Made by a program: the position numbers and the translations under genes. Positions 5,788-6,100 of a DNA stretch of 6,100 nucleotides are shown in pieces. How positions within the stretch are numbered: position 1 is the stretch's first letter; each line of letters starts with the position of its first letter. The stretch is from positions 1 through 6,100 of the forward strand of contig JAUVUL010000131.1 in the NCBI GenBank assembly GCA_030600975.1, in the 5' to 3' direction. The notes below the pieces were generated by a model. That model saw nothing but the letters and a program-made list of their open reading frames with translations. It was not told the DNA's origin and did no database searches. The DNA is from Candidatus Aegiribacteria sp. Lineage in GTDB: Bacteria; Fermentibacterota; Fermentibacteria; Fermentibacterales; JCC-6.

Positions 5788-6066
5788 GATAACGTTATCG
5801 ATAAGTCTCGTATGTCCGAAATATACAGCAACGGCAAGAAGACCGGGGGTGTTGAGCTTTTCAACCGGCTTCATTGTGTCAGGGTCAACAAGTTCCAGAT
5901 ACTGGATCGTCGCCAGAGGTGCTTTAGCTATGACTTCCCGTACAGCATCGCAAATCCGCGCAGCGTCCCTCTCTCCCTCTGAAACCAGTTCGGAGGCCAT
6001 TATTAATCCTCTGTAAATAAGCGCCGACTGTTTCCTCTCCTCGGGATTGAGGTACAAGTTCCTCAA
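5776..6066 (-). CDS. panC: Pantothenate synthetase, C-terminal part, 5' end missing
   Basis: PanC joins pantoate and beta-alanine with ATP to give pantothenate. The 95 or so residues match the C-terminal third of the family (full length about 280). They start at RNLYLNPEERK, which corresponds to the SSRNxYLSPEER segment, pass through ERDAARICDAVREVIA and YLELVDPDTMKPVEKL, and end in GHTRLIDNVIL. The TTG at 6064-6066 that opens this frame is not a credible start. It lies in an inverted-repeat arm (6061-6100), and upstream of it the frame runs into TAA at 6097-6099 without matching the family. Real panC sequence is probably lost at about 6060-6063. The next gene is panD, which supplies the beta-alanine substrate. 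The stop codon forms the loop of a small hairpin before panD. Identity is strong; the upper boundary is an artefact of the window end. Confidence 0.92.
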   Translation of the reverse strand: MRNLYLNPEERKQSALIYRGLIMASELVSEGERDAARICDAVREVIAKAPLATIQYLELVDPDTMKPVEKLNTPGLLAVAVYFGHTRLIDNVILKP

Positions 6067-6100
6067 TCCCGAGGAGAGGAAACAGTCGGCGCTTATTTAC
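6013..6100. repeat. Perfect terminal inverted repeat, likely fold-back artefact
   Basis: Positions 6013-6052 and 6061-6100 are exact reverse complements (40 bp), separated by the 8-nt loop TACAAGTT at 6053-6060. The arm at 6013-6052 is ordinary panC coding sequence. The other arm reaches the last base of the window and destroys the expected PanC sequence upstream of RNLYL, adding an in-frame TAA at 6097-6099. A natural palindrome this perfect within a conserved enzyme gene is unlikely. A chimeric read, amplification fold-back or assembly error is the simplest reading. Confidence 0.95.

Noticed and set aside
6064..6100. True 5' end of panC, with a TTG start
   Set aside because: This stretch is the reverse-complement copy of 6013-6052 and the remaining PanC N-terminal two thirds are absent.

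Overview
All convincing genes lie on the minus strand and are read from high to low coordinates. In transcription order they are panC (3' part), panD, a short GlmU-type nucleotidyltransferase, a HIT-family hydrolase, a membrane-anchored LytR_C-domain protein, rsfS, argS, a PfkB-family kinase and purM (5' part). The genes are packed tightly. Three junctions are ATGA stop/start overlaps (panD/glmU, glmU/HIT, pfkB/purM), and argS begins inside rsfS. One junction has a 3-nt gap (HIT/LytR_C), and the other gaps are 23 to 35 nt. This looks like one housekeeping operon whose promoter lies upstream of position 6100. I saw no tRNA, rRNA, mobile element, CRISPR array, internal promoter or intrinsic terminator, and no intergenic stretch near 300 bases.

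The organism is a bacterium with roughly balanced base composition, a clear Shine-Dalgarno system and some TTG starts. Bacterial-type PanD, RsfS, ArgS and PurM rule out an archaeon or eukaryote. The gene order is not one I recognise from common model bacteria, and some proteins are divergent or trimmed. These include a GlmU of only 318 residues, an ArgS with TVGH where HxGH is usual, and a LytR_C domain without its LCP catalytic domain. An uncultivated lineage known from metagenomes (for instance in or near the FCB group) is plausible, but that is inference.

Functionally the cluster mixes coenzyme A precursor synthesis (panC, panD), cell-envelope sugar nucleotide supply (GlmU-like), nucleotide metabolism or signalling (HIT, purM, possibly the kinase), and translation (rsfS, argS). 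This is growth-linked core metabolism rather than a dedicated accessory system.

Both ends of the window look unreliable. Positions 6013-6100 form a perfect 40-bp inverted repeat with an 8-nt loop, and this breaks panC at a conserved site, as expected of a fold-back chimera or assembly artefact. At the other end purM loses family similarity after about residue 106 and stops at position 5, just where a conserved PurM motif seems to continue in another frame. I found no convincing new biological system. The most useful leads are the short GlmU, the ArgS motif variant, the orphan kinase and the terminal artefacts.
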